A stretch of DNA of 64,000 nucleotides from Actinomucor elegans (Eukaryota; Mucoromycota; Mucoromycetes; Mucorales; Mucoraceae), in NCBI GenBank assembly GCA_026027325.1, contig JAMSLZ010000007.1:1922001-1986000 (forward strand). Direction: 5' to 3'. Each line of letters begins with the position of its first letter. Positions within the stretch are counted from its first letter, which is position 1. This document shows positions 1 through 10,984 of the stretch, one piece after another. Below the pieces are notes generated by a model. The model had not been told where the DNA came from. It saw nothing but the letters and a program-made list of their open reading frames with translations, and did not search any database. Position numbers and translations under genes: made by a program.

Positions 1-345
1 ATTGTAAAGCATACTAGCATATCTCGTTTATCTCTAGTTATGTAGGATGATTTAATCAAGTTTTGGTACTACTCTACATAAACTTTTAAACTAACTGATC
101 CGATTTGCTCAGCAATACTATGAATAAAGAAAAGCCTCAGACCAGAAATTAAAAAAAAAAAAGCTTGATTGCGGAACATCGGCTTCAGGCACGCGTTAAG
201 AAACAAGACTTGACTAAAAGAGGCTACTTCTTGATATTGTGCAAAAAGAAACAGGGCTTGTCAGTACATTTGGCTTAGCAGTTTCTCTTCTTTTTTGAAA
301 GACATATTGTACAACTCATCCTGATGTAGTACATGCCTTGGCTGT

Positions 346-352
346 TATAAAG
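346..352 (+). promoter_or_regulatory. TATA-like box upstream of the lectin gene
   Basis: The sequence TATAAAG lies about 67 bp before the predicted start codon at 419, followed by a T-rich stretch. This spacing suits a core promoter. The assignment rests on motif and position only. The rest of 1-345 shows no coding signal that I can support. Confidence 0.4.
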
Positions 353-418
353 ACTTGATACTGACATTTTTTTTTCTTTTTCTTCATCTATCTACTATAG
401 TACTGCAAAAAAAAAAAA

Positions 419-1448
419 ATGACTGTATCTGAAAACACGTTTCCTCTTGGTTACTTTTATATCGTATCCAAGATGAATGAACTCGTTATAGATTTACGCG
501 AACCTGAGACTGCTACCGTAAGAAAAGAATACGTTGTTATAGTGCAAATATTCATTATTTTTATAGGTTTCCTCCAAAATTGTCATGGCAGTCAAGAAGC
601 CTACTTCTCCCGAGAGAGACAGTCAACTTTGGATCCATCAAAACGGTTTCTTGACAAACAAGGCTACCGGTTTAGTGTTGGATATTAACAAAGCTGAAAG
701 CTTTATTGGTATGTACTATATACTTGGACAAACGCCAAGAAGGCTAACTTGTTACTACACAGCCATTTTCACCAAAGAGAATCGCTTATACTTGGATCAA
801 ATGAAGGAACAAGAGGCTGTAAAGTATAAAATAACGGATGATAGGTACTTGTAATACAGACTAAAAAAATATATTTTAAGGCCAACGACCAGCGCTTCGG
901 ATATGAATCCGAGCATGGATATATCTATGCTTTATGTAACCCAGAATTAGTGGTTGATATTCGTCACGAAGAGGAGAAGGAAGGCGCCCGTGTTATGGTA
1001 TATCGCAAGAAGCCTGTTGAGGAAGCCAAGAATCAACTTTGGACAATTGAACCAGCAGATCCTCCTCGTATGATCGATTCAGACGATGAAGACGAAGATG
1101 ATAGCAAACGTGAACGTATGAAGGCATGGTTCGGTAACTGGAAGGGTTGGGGTCATAAGAAGCGCGAAGTCTTGAATGAAAAAGAACTCGAGGAAGCCAA
1201 CAAGAAGGTCTACAAAGAAAACAAGTCTAAGGCTAGGTAAATCATATTATTTATTTATTTTGTAAATATCTCTGGTATTCATTATATACAATAGTTACGA
1301 ATTGATTGCTGCTGCCGTTGCTTACGAGGCTGTTAATATGTGGGAAAAGAAACAAAAGGAAGAAGGAAATGAAGTACAACACGCTACTGCAAAGAAGTTG
1401 ATTGCTGGCATTGCTGCTAAAGAGGTACATAGTATACATATATTGTGC

Positions 1449-1480
<32 letters not shown>

Positions 1481-1630
1481 TTATTTATTTTTTTTTACTA
1501 ATATAATGTTTAGCTTGTCAAGTTACTGCACGATAGAGGTTCAGATGATAATGAAGAAAAGACTAATTTGATGTCCAAGATGGCTACTGCCGCAGCAACC
1601 AATTACTTTGATTCAAAGCATGGTTATTAA
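419..1630 (+). CDS. Ricin-type beta-trefoil lectin-like protein with DUF3759 (CipC-like) C-terminus
   Basis: Six exons (419-517, 567-708, 763-818, 881-1236, 1295-1424, 1514-1630) join in frame to 299 aa. Residues 1-140 look like a ricin B/beta-trefoil fold: the start FPLGYFYIVSKMNELVID, then two Q-x-W signatures (SQLWIHQNG and NQLWTIEP). An acidic linker (DSDDEDEDD) leads to a basic stretch. The C-terminal ~80 residues (YEAVNMWEKKQKEEG, KKLIAGIAAKEV) match the DUF3759/CipC-like family. No signal peptide is visible, so it is probably intracellular. Beta-trefoil proteins of this kind bind carbohydrate; the ligand and role here are unknown. The start was chosen because the preceding frame is not coding and a TATA-like box lies just upstream. 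Every intron is 49-89 bp with GT-AG ends. Confidence 0.82.
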
Positions 1631-1919
1631 ATAAAAGTATTCCCTCCGCGCCATTATACATATATCCCCGCGTAAGAATTGCTCGCATTATTTTACAGTG
1701 ATGATACATTATGAGTAATAACTTCTGATTCTCTTTCTTACCGCTGCAACACTGTTGTGGCTAACTTGGTGCGCAGATAGCCTGTACAGCCAATATTCTT
1801 GAAACTCCGGTTATTCTTCTAGTGGCCTCATATATAAAGCTTCGTCATTTTTTTTCGACTAGCTTCTCTTATATTCCTTATAGACTGTATATACACTATA
1901 AACTTATTTCTAATACTCG
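1631..1919. other. Intergenic, lectin / GTPase promoter
   Basis: No gene is seen. A TATA-like TATATAAAG sits at 1831-1839, about 80 bp before the GTPase start codon at 1920. Confidence 0.5.
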
Positions 1920-3999
1920 ATGGCAAACGATTCAACTGGGCCAAATGCTTCATTACTAACGAAATGCTATCCTTTTGGCTCATTACCTCCCGAAGTAGAC
2001 GGAGAGGGAAATATAGAATACAAGGTAACAGTGCCAACGTTTATGCAGATAACACTTTTATTAATACATAACAAAGCTCAAGCTAATAAATCCATCTCAT
2101 GAGCGCTTAGAGCATCTTATCACGCAAATGAAGTGGAGGTAGATATACAAATATATATATATATATAAAAAGAAAAGAGGAAGCTTCCTAGGTTGAATAG
2201 ATCAAATTAACTCTTTTTTTTTTCCAGATTATCCGAGGGTAGTGGAGAAGCAGTTTATGAGATTGGTGTAGATGATGATGGCACTATTAAAGGTTGGTAC
2301 TGGTCTTTTTTTTTTTATCCAACTCGTAGTTAATCAGATGAATCAGGCTTGACAACCGAAGATATGGATTGTTCGGTAAAGACATTGCACAAAATGGCAG
2401 CTGCCCTGGAAGCCGATGTCTTTATTATCCGAGAATTCATTTTGGATCCTCTAGTGATATCACCCCAGTTTGGACACCCAAAACATCATAAACAAGAATA
2501 CAAAGTAGCTGAGGTGTTGGTGCGGAAAAGGCCTAGTGATGATGCAAGCCAACGATTCACTGATTTGCGTATTGTCTTGGTGGGTGGCCTCGGTGCAGGT
2601 AAATCCACATTACTGAGTCACATTGCACATGGAGCCAAAGACAATGGTCGAGGCCGAGCACGATTAAACTTGCTGCGACATCGTCATGAATTAGAATCAG
2701 GCCGGTCTTCGTCCATCTCGCACGAAATCATTGGCTATGACTCTGAAGGGAAATTGATCAATTACGCTACTACCAACGTCAACACATGGGAGCAGATCTG
2801 TGAATCCAGCAGCAAAATCGTGACATTTTTGGATACTTGCGGCTACCCCAAGTATTTGCGCACAACCATTTCCGGCTTGATGGGTTATGCACCTGATTAT
2901 GCAGGCTTGGTGATTGCTGGTAACGCTGGGGGTATAACAGATATGACACGCGAGCATTTATCTATTGCTATCATGTTGGATGTACCTGTCTTTGTCGTCA
3001 TTACTAAAGGCGATGTGGCGACCCAAGATCAGCTACGACGTACTTTGCATTCTCTTTTAAATATACTCAAGTCTTCTTGGATGCGTAAAGTTCCAGTAGT
3101 TGTGCAAACGGAAAATGATTTGGTCACTTGTGCTTCACATTTTGCCAGACGGGGGCCTGAGCTGCCAATATTTATGGTTTCTAACGTCACTGGTTCCAAT
3201 ATGCCTTTATTGCAAAAGTTTTTCAACTACCTCCCCAAACCTACACGTATGAAATATGATGAGTTATTGGAAGAGCCTGTCGAATTTCAAATTGAAGAAG
3301 TATATAGTTTACCAGGTACATATTACATCTTAAATACTTTGCCAGAATGTACTAATGTGGAATGCAGATGTCGGCCTAGTAGTAGGCGGTGTTTTGTGTC
3401 AAGGCCGCATCAATATCAGAGATAATCAAGAGTTTCATTTGGGTCCTAACGCTCAAGGCGATTTTATTAAAGTTAATGTTGTTTCAATTCATCGCCATCG
3501 TGTTTCTGTACATTATGTTCACTGCGGTCAAACTGCTACCTTGGCACTGGGTCATATCAGTGATCCTAATTGGAAAGTACATAAAGGCATGGTACTACTT
3601 GGTACAGACAAACACCCAAATAGCTATATAGAATTTGAAGCAGATTTAATGGTGCTTTATCATGCAACTGGTGTTTCCACCGATACATGCGGCATGATAC
3701 ATGCTGGTTCCATCCGACAGCATGCTCGAATTACAGCAGTCAAGGTTACAAACAAGGGAGATGAAGAGGATGTATTCAACCACTTGACAGATGACTTGAA
3801 AACCATGAAACTCGATGCCGTTCAACGACATACCCAAGAAGACACCATCTTCTCTGGGGGCCGAGGAATTTGTAGATTCAAGTTCATGTATGAGCCTTGC
3901 TATTTGCGCCTTGGTGCTCAAATTTTGTTCATGGAAGGGAAATCAAAATGCTTGGGCCGTGTTACACGCTTGATAGAGCGTACAGTGACTGAAAAATGA
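1920..3999 (+). CDS. GTPBP1/GTPBP2-family translational GTPase
   Basis: Five exons (1920-2024, 2077-2138, 2228-2292, 2347-3315, 3368-3999) give 610 aa; the fourth exon could instead begin at 2338, nine bases earlier in the same frame. The N-terminus has the family signature NIEYKLKLINP followed by HLITQMKWRL and GEAVYEIGVDDDG. The GTPase domain shows G1 GGLGAGKST near residue 145, G3 DTCGYPKY and G4 TKGD. It is followed by EF-Tu-like domains II and III ending in FMEGKSKCLGRVTRLI. Animal homologues work in ribosome rescue and mRNA turnover, so a cytosolic translation-linked role is likely. The G3 motif has Tyr where translational GTPases have the catalytic His (DxxGH). It stands alone, same strand as its neighbours. 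Confidence 0.9.
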
Positions 4000-5161
4000 T
4001 TGTTTATATGCATTGCTTTATTAAATAAATGGCCCGCCCCAAGCAAGACGATCCATATCGTTGAATATGGTATTAGATTCGCCATATACAATTGACTGTT
4101 GACTTGGTGATTTTCTTTATTCCTGTTTAATGGTAGGTTTTGCTTTATTGTCCAGGAAAACTTTGGGCAATTAACAATTGGGTACAAGGTATCCAATATA
4201 TTATAATTCAATAGCAAAACTATGCCAAGCCGAGCTCTTTTAGATACAACAACTTATTTTCAGTAGAAAACACTCAGGAATTAAATCCTTAATTTCAAGA
4301 AATAGGATGTATATTTTCTTATTACAGTGTTACAATTCAAAAGTACGATTTCGATTTAATAAAAAGGCCTGTATAATAATGAGCACCAAGATTATAGTAA
4401 CCAACTTCAAGTAAACAATTAATATTGGGATCGATGATAGGTTATATCAAATGAATACTTTGGATTCTTCTTTATATTGATATTCAAAGGTGTAATTATA
4501 ATGTATATATACTATTCGATGACATGCAGTAAGCAATTAGAGAGTTGCAACAAGTTACTTGATATGATTTATAACGAAGTACTCCACTTATTAAAATATA
4601 CTCAAATGCAAGAAGAACGAATATTAGTTATAAGAACTGATTTATGAACAAAAAGGCTTTTCCAAACCCTTTTTATGGCTTTCTTTTTCTATGAATGAGG
4701 GTTAGAACTCAACAGTAACAACAGTCAATCATTGGAAAATATATGAATGCATTGCAATCTAATAATGGTTTTAGTAGGTACAGCATATTTTTCACATGTG
4801 CTAGTGATCAGTTGCGACATTAAATCAGAATGGGCTGAGAGATCTATAGATCTGTAGTTCCTATTCATATGAAATGCTGGTAATTTACAGTACATATTTG
4901 AAATGCAGTATACTCATTGCACTTCAATCTACCTGCAGCATGGCTCAATAGTCTGGATCTCATATATGCAGTATTTAAAATAGCTGCATAGATGTTCGAC
5001 TGAAACCGTATAATCGAGGTTTTCAATAGCTATGCTGTCATACAACCTTTCATTTGAAAGACGCGGTATTTGAATTACATAAAATACAGTAATGCAAATC
5101 GCGCAGCTCAAGAAACAGTAGTAGTTTTTAAACTTTTTTTTAAAAAAAAAGTGGTAGCAGT
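4000..5161. other. Gene-poor intergenic region
   Basis: No coding or RNA gene is supported. Positions about 4790-4856 hold one copy of a degenerate dispersed repeat (core GCGACATTAA) that recurs near 51.6-52.0 kb. An A/T run at 5130-5150 precedes the Rad4 start. Confidence 0.5.
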
Positions 5162-7774
5162 ATGGTCAGCACACGCAAATCAACAAAACGTAAAGCAAAC
5201 CAAGACAGTAATTCACCTAAAACTCGACAGAGCAAAAAGACAAGGGTGGAATCAAATAGTGAAATCGAACAAGACATGACCAATGAAGCGTGTTCCAGCA
5301 AAGAGGTAGACAATGATATGAGATCTAATGAAGACGATCATCAGCATTTTCAAACGAGATTTCTCGACAGATCAAAGAAGGGTAAAGAAAAGGCCTGCGA
5401 TCTTGTACCCATGGAGGACGTACCAACGATGGATATGAGTAACGAAGCTAGTTTACCCGAGTCAACCGTTACTAGTGATATTGAGGATGATGAATCAGAT
5501 GAGGATAGTATTGACTGGGAAAACGTTCAACTACCGCCTCGGTTTGATATAGTTGATAAATGGCCGCAGGAAGATGAAGCTGTTGATCAAAACAATGTAT
5601 ATAAAGACGTCGAGATTGTGATGGAAAACTCGATTGCAAGACCAGTTTTAAAGTAAGTTAGTAGCAAAAATTAGGAGAGGGCATTCGTAGCTAAATACAC
5701 GTAGAAAATCACATTGGGAAAGAGCTTATCAACGCAACTTGCGTGAATGGATACATCATAGTCATGTTCTATGTCTTATAGCGCATTACAAGATCAGAAA
5801 TGCATGGTGTTCTGATCATAATATGCAGGTTCGATTCTTAATGAATACTTCAATGTATCTATAAACTTAAAAAAAAAGTTTTCTTTGGCTGTAGTCTGTA
5901 TGTGCTTCGATTATTCCTGATCATGCTAAAAGATTGTTTGCTCAAAGCATAACAGAATCTACATTAAAGACGGGAATTAAATGGCTGTTCAAGTGGTGGA
6001 GCGAATATATGACTATCACAGGTCCTGGCTTACTGACGCGACCTTACTCTGATTTTGCGGATGGTGAAATACGTCAACTGCTTGATTCACAAGCTTCAGA
6101 TGAATATGGTGATTATATTCCGAATATCGATGCGTTTATGGAACTATTAGTGACCAAATCATGTACGCGCGATACCAATGCCCAACTCTTTGTCGCTCTG
6201 TTGCGCTCCTGTAACATCGAAACCCGTCTAGTCTGCTCATTGCAGCCTGTACCTTACAAAATATCTTCTACTACAAAGCAATCCACCGCTAACAAAATCA
6301 AAGACAATGATGATACGCAAAAGCCAATGTTTCAATACCGTCCCAGCTATAAATCTTATGTAGATCCCAATGTCCAATTGCGTCAACCTAAAGCCAAACC
6401 TCCCACCGTTTGGGCCGAAGTCTATTGTCCTGATACTGAATGTTGGATGACTATTGATCCTATCCGTCAACATATTGGCTCATCCTTCATGGAACCTGTA
6501 GCAAAAAACCATACTACCCAACTCTCTTGGGTGCTAGCATTTCTGGATCCCTATCATGTACGTGATGTGACACGCAGATACACTGCCAATCTAGATAAAG
6601 CATTGCGTTTGCGTGAACATCCACTTACGAAACGCGAGAAAGAAGCAGGTATGAAACCATGGTCACATATAGTATTACAAATTATTGGCGATAAACCTAC
6701 TAGCAAGCGAGATCATCGTGAATTGCAACTATTAGAAAAGAACCAGGTCAAGGAACTGATGCCTACTGCCATCAGCGCATTTAAGAACCATCCATTGTAT
6801 GCGCTTGAACGGCATTTACTCAAGTTTCAAGTGTTGCATCCAACGAAGCGGCCTGTGTTGGGTTCTATTCGCGGTGAAAAGGTTTATCCTAGGTCTTCTG
6901 TCATGACAGTGTGCACAGCTGAGACCTACCTAAAGTTGGGCAGAGTAGTGAAACAAGGTGAACAACCAGTGAAAACGGTCAAAGCACATGCGTTTACTGT
7001 GGAGAAAAAAAGGTTAAAAGAACAGGCTAAACAGGAAGGTCATGATTTCACAGTGGCATGTTATGGTGAATGGCAGACAGAGCTGTATGTGCCTCCACCA
7101 GTTGTAGATGTGAGTTGCAACGCTTTTTTTTTTTCCTTGACCTTTGAATATGCTGATACAAAGATTATAGGGCAAACTACCAAAAAATTCATTTGGTAAT
7201 ATGGATCTGTTTACGCCATCCATGTTACCTAAAGGTGCTGCGCATATACCAAGTAAGTTTCGCAAGCAAAAGACTCGAGTACTTGACTAATACAAAATAA
7301 TTATTCAAGTTAAAGGCATTGGTAAAATAGCCAAAAAGTTGGGAATTGAGTTTGCAGATGCAGTGGTAAGATTGCGTATTCTACGAAAAGCAAGCATTCT
7401 GAGCGCCTATTTGTAGGTTGATTTTGAATTTGTGAAAATGAGAGCAACGCCTGTCATAAACGGTATTGTAGTCCCAGAACAGTATGAAGCTATTTTACTA
7501 GAGGTAAATATACGCCTTTTCAACAACAACAACAAAACTATGTTTCTAAACTATATTATAGGCGTGGAATGAGCATGAACACGCAGAAGCAATCAAAGCC
7601 ATTGCTAAACAAGAAAAGGACGTCTATGTACGTTGGAGAAAGCTGATTAAAGGCTTATTGATTAAAGCCAGAGTGGATCAAACATACGGTAAATCCAAAG
7701 AAAAGGACAAATGGGCCAATTTTGATCAAAGCACTGGAGGAGGATTCCTTCCAGAAGAAGGGGATGATGTATAG
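5162..7774 (+). CDS. RAD4: DNA damage recognition protein Rad4/XPC
   Basis: Seven exons (5162-5652, 5705-5828, 5895-7109, 7171-7252, 7310-7365, 7417-7503, 7562-7774) give 755 aa. The first ~165 residues are basic then acidic and look disordered. The transglutaminase-like domain follows ([20 protein letters not shown], then [15 protein letters not shown] and [17 protein letters not shown]). The three beta-hairpin domains come next: BHD1 from [13 protein letters not shown]2 around [21 protein letters not shown]3 through [15 protein letters not shown] and [18 protein letters not shown]. Family members detect helix-distorting lesions and open global-genome nucleotide excision repair in the nucleus. 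The length is normal for fungal Rad4. It converges on the Bmt2 gene with only 51 bp between stop codons. Confidence 0.95.
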
Positions 7775-7825
7775 ATTTTTATTTCTATAATAAACTAATT
7801 ATTTCTATGTACACATTTCTATTAT

Positions 7826-8738
7826 TTATTCTATCACGACTGCAAAATTATTTCGGCCACCACCTTCTTTACCAGGTAGGATCTTCTTTTTCCAATTGAG
7901 TTTCTTTGTGTTGGGTATGGCTGTTAATTCAAATAGATAATATGCGAGTTTGTTGGAGAAATGATGATGGATACATTTTGTATAGCCGATAGACTTCATC
8001 ATAGCCAGCAAATGCTCATGAGTCATATATCTTGAATTATTGACACAAGGTAAAGGAACGACTAGAAACAAGTAATGTAAACGGTTTGTTACAGATGGCA
8101 AGGTCAAGAAATCTCGTGTATGAATCAGCATTTGTCCTGATGTACGCATATATTAATAAAAAGTATGTACTACATGCGTAATGAACTATACCTCGATCTT
8201 TGGGATCACCTACAAAATTGATCACTAAACTTAAACAGACAATATCAAATTTGTCTGTATCTGTCGCGGGTGGTGGCATTTGCAAGAAATCTTGCTTCTG
8301 AATATCAGCATGCTGTGGGTTCAAATCAATAGGTTTAGCAGTGATCCAAGAAGAATAAGGCTTATAATTATCGGGTGCTACAGCACCAATGTCCAATACC
8401 CTCACAGGCTTATTTGTATTATCAATGGTTATTTGACAATGAGATTTCAACGTTTGAATCAACCATTTAGAAGAATCGCCACCTCGGCTCTTGCTTTGTC
8501 CGAGTTGAGAAGCTTTCTGATACCAGTCTAAGCCGCCCATGGACTCCATTTCTTTTAATATAGCGTCTTGTTCTTGGATATTCGGAACCGTTGAAGCACG
8601 GCATTTAGCTAATTCTTTATTGAGTACATGAAAACGACGAATAAGTCTAGCTGTCTCAACGCGAGAGTGTTTAAATTTGACATCAGTTGGCTGTACTCGA
8701 GCTGTAATGGGTTGTTTTTTCTTTTGCTTTTTGGCCAT
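7826..8738 (-). CDS. BMT2: 25S rRNA adenine-N1 methyltransferase Bmt2
   Basis: Two exons (8738-8192 and 8136-7826; 55-bp intron) give 285 aa. The N-terminus is Lys-rich, as expected of a nucleolar protein. SAM-binding motif I reads VLDIGAVAPDNY, followed by PIDLNPQ, FDIVCLSLVINFVGDPKDRG and LFLVVPLPCVNNSRYMT, all hallmarks of the BMT2/SAMTOR family. The yeast protein methylates an adenine of 25S rRNA during large-subunit assembly; the metazoan relative is a SAM sensor for TORC1. The presence of the KKQKKKQ tail and overall length favour the rRNA enzyme. It is divergent from the glutaredoxin-like gene. Confidence 0.93.
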
Positions 8739-9209
8739 GATGCTTTATAGGTTAAAAAAAAAAAAAAAATCTTGATGGCTTTTAAAGTTGCTGCTGTTGT
8801 TGTTGTTCATTTTGAGTACTTTCATTGGCCCCTGTGCTCGAAATATGGAGAGTGGGTTCTACATTTTGATTGGATTTCGGTATTTTTATTGAGATCGGAG
8901 GATGGAGGGAATTATAAAGTCAAGGAACGCGTATCGTTTCTCATCTTATCATAACCTTTGTATTATAAAAAGAATCAATATTGACACAAGTCTTTTAATG
9001 AAGTTTATACATAATTGCTTTTCACATCGAATGATATCTATAATATATTGAAGATCATACCAAGTCATTGATATATTACCGAGAAATATTTGGTTGGTGG
9101 TTTTTGGTTTGACACTCATCGGTGTTACTGGCTACAGGGTACTGCGTATTTAACTGTGCTTGAAATAAATATTTCATTACTCTTTTGTTTGCAACCACAC
9201 CATCAACTA
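8739..9209. other. Divergent promoter region
   Basis: About 470 bp between the starts of BMT2 (minus strand) and the glutaredoxin-like gene (plus strand). A poly-A tract at 8754-8769 adjoins the BMT2 start. No other gene is seen. Confidence 0.4.
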
Positions 9210-9556
9210 ATGGCAAGTAGAAAAGTAGCATTGACCTTGTTTTCATCGAGCACATGTTCACTATGTACTACTGCTAGAGAATCCATTTTAAAAGTACAAA
9301 AGAAGGTAACGTATTACAAAAAAAACAAGTATTATAAATCTCTTAACTTAAGAGTAAGTAGACGCCCTTTAGTTTAACTGTATTAGACATTCATAAAGAA
9401 GAATGTCCAAAGGAATTCAAAGACAAATATATATTTGATGTGCCTGTACTGCATTTAAATGACAAGTTTCTTATGCAACATAGAGTACCTGAAGAATCTT
9501 TATTAGAAGCTATTAAACTGTACGAAACGACAGGAAAAATAAACCCAAAGTATTAA
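9210..9556 (+). CDS. Glutaredoxin-like DUF836 protein (C5orf63/YDR286C type)
   Basis: Two exons (9210-9305, 9362-9556) give 96 aa. The thioredoxin-fold signature is near the N-terminus: LTLFSSSTCSLCTTA carries the CxxC pair. It is followed by the cis-Pro segment YIFDVPVLHLND. The acceptor at 9361 was chosen because it alone restores frame and yields SLTVLDIHKEECP, the family's second strand. Upstream in-frame ATG at 9090 exists, but residues before MASRKVAL show no family similarity. The function of this family is unclear. A redox or thiol role is inferred. Confidence 0.82.
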
Positions 9557-9606
9557 CATGAATGAATAAATGAACATATGAATGAATATATATGATAGTG
9601 CGTGTT

Positions 9607-9900
9607 TTACATGATAGTACAGCACCCACTATTAGTAGGTGCAAATTTATCTTGTTTTTTATCAATAGGTCCCCAAACAGAAGGGACTAGAGGATCATAG
9701 GTTTCATTACAATAGGCTATTAAACTAGTATGGTATGAGTACACTCATTAAGTATATATGGATCTAATATACCTTGTCGATGCTTCTGATACTGTAATCC
9801 GCGGTATATCAAGCTGTGCTTTTAGATTTCTATTATATTCTAACAATCGCGTCAATTTCGCTTCTGATATATTTGGAGTTCTTCTGTTGGATGCCACCAT
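9607..9900 (-). CDS. Heterotrimeric G-protein gamma subunit
   Basis: Two exons (9900-9773, 9724-9607) give 81 aa. After a short N-terminus comes an amphipathic helix (KLTRLLEYNRNLKAQLD) of the coiled-coil type that pairs with G-beta. The fungal G-gamma signature follows: SLIAYCNETYDPLVPSVWGP. The protein ends CCTIM; the terminal CTIM is a CAAX box for prenylation and the Cys just before it is a likely palmitoylation site. It would tether G-beta-gamma to the plasma membrane. The start at 9900 gives MVASNRRTPN; the longer frame upstream is AT-rich and probably untranslated. It lies 90 bp downstream of NTAQ1 on the same strand. A G-alpha gene lies 15 kb away. Confidence 0.93.
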
Positions 9901-9990
9901 GATAATGAAGTAAAAAGAAAAGATATAAAAAAGGTAGAAGAAGCCATATTTATTGTTATTCTTGACGTTGTACAGAATCAAGTTTTAAAG

Positions 9991-10882
9991 CTACTTTCCA
10001 AACAAACTTCGGTAAAACTTATCGCATTCTATCACTTGGCCGTACCCTTCTTGTTGATCCATTGAGATAAATTTGTCCAAATTGTGCTGACCTTTGTATA
10101 TAATTTATTAGTACCAATAGATTCATTTACGAGTGATGTTACCTCTTGTAATAGCAGGGTATGTGGGAGGTACAGCTGCATATGTACCATCTTTTCTAAG
10201 CTATATATATAAATTAGAGTTTATTAATCGAATCCGAGAATAAACACTTATACCATATGGCTTCGATCCGATTGAAACTGGTCAAGATAATCCATAGCGC
10301 TAATCAATCGAAAACATGGCTCATATTCTGGCTTAATCATATAATTTGGTTTAAATGTTTCCATTATATAATCATCTGCTGGACATGGAAAAGGCAATAT
10401 AGTATCATAATCATATATCAATTGACTATTGTAAATGAATTAATAATACACTACATCCAAACTAACGCTCTTACCTATCTTTACAATAGTAAAGCACAAC
10501 ATGATAGTCCTATTATATTATTATAAGTCTCGATTATTTTTTTTTTATTTTATTCAACTGATTATACCCAAACTACCATATGATCTTTTCTTCCCCGGCC
10601 TGCAGCCTGCTGCCATAGTGGTACCTGGTATTAATGTAAGTAACTGCAGTATTCAAACCATAGAAAACCTACTGCCCGCTTGTCATTACTAATGAACATG
10701 ACTGAACAATGCTCTAGTAATTCAGGTTTTTTCTTTTTCACTTCTAAACATAGCATATATATATTCTCTTCACAGTAACAAGATGTATATGACAATTCAT
10801 CTCGATCGAATTTGAAAACATCCAATGCAAGCAATGCTTCCACTGCAGTCTGATTCTCTGAGAAATCGAAGGAAGAAACCAT
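9991..10882 (-). CDS. NTAQ1: Protein N-terminal glutamine amidohydrolase (NTAQ1, WDYHV family)
   Basis: Six exons (10882-10673, 10624-10568, 10509-10475, 10425-10254, 10200-10143, 10091-9991) give 210 aa, close to the animal protein's length. The expected catalytic Cys, His and Asp are seen in order: TSCYCEENIYML, VVWDYHVVL and LIYDYDTILPFPCPADDY. Further family blocks are FQSDRSHM, PPTYPAI and NLDKFISMDQQEGYG. The enzyme deamidates N-terminal Gln to Glu, creating a degron for the Arg/N-degron pathway. One intron carries the branch-site motif TACTAAT. The start is uncertain: an in-frame ATG at 10984 would add 34 residues with no family resemblance. Confidence 0.92.
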
Positions 10883-10984
10883 CAAATAGTTGCAAAGGTA
10901 TAAAAGAGAAACGGATGACTTGGGTAACGGCAAGAATATCTGACTGTCTTTGATAACATGAAACATAACTCCACTAGCTTTCAA

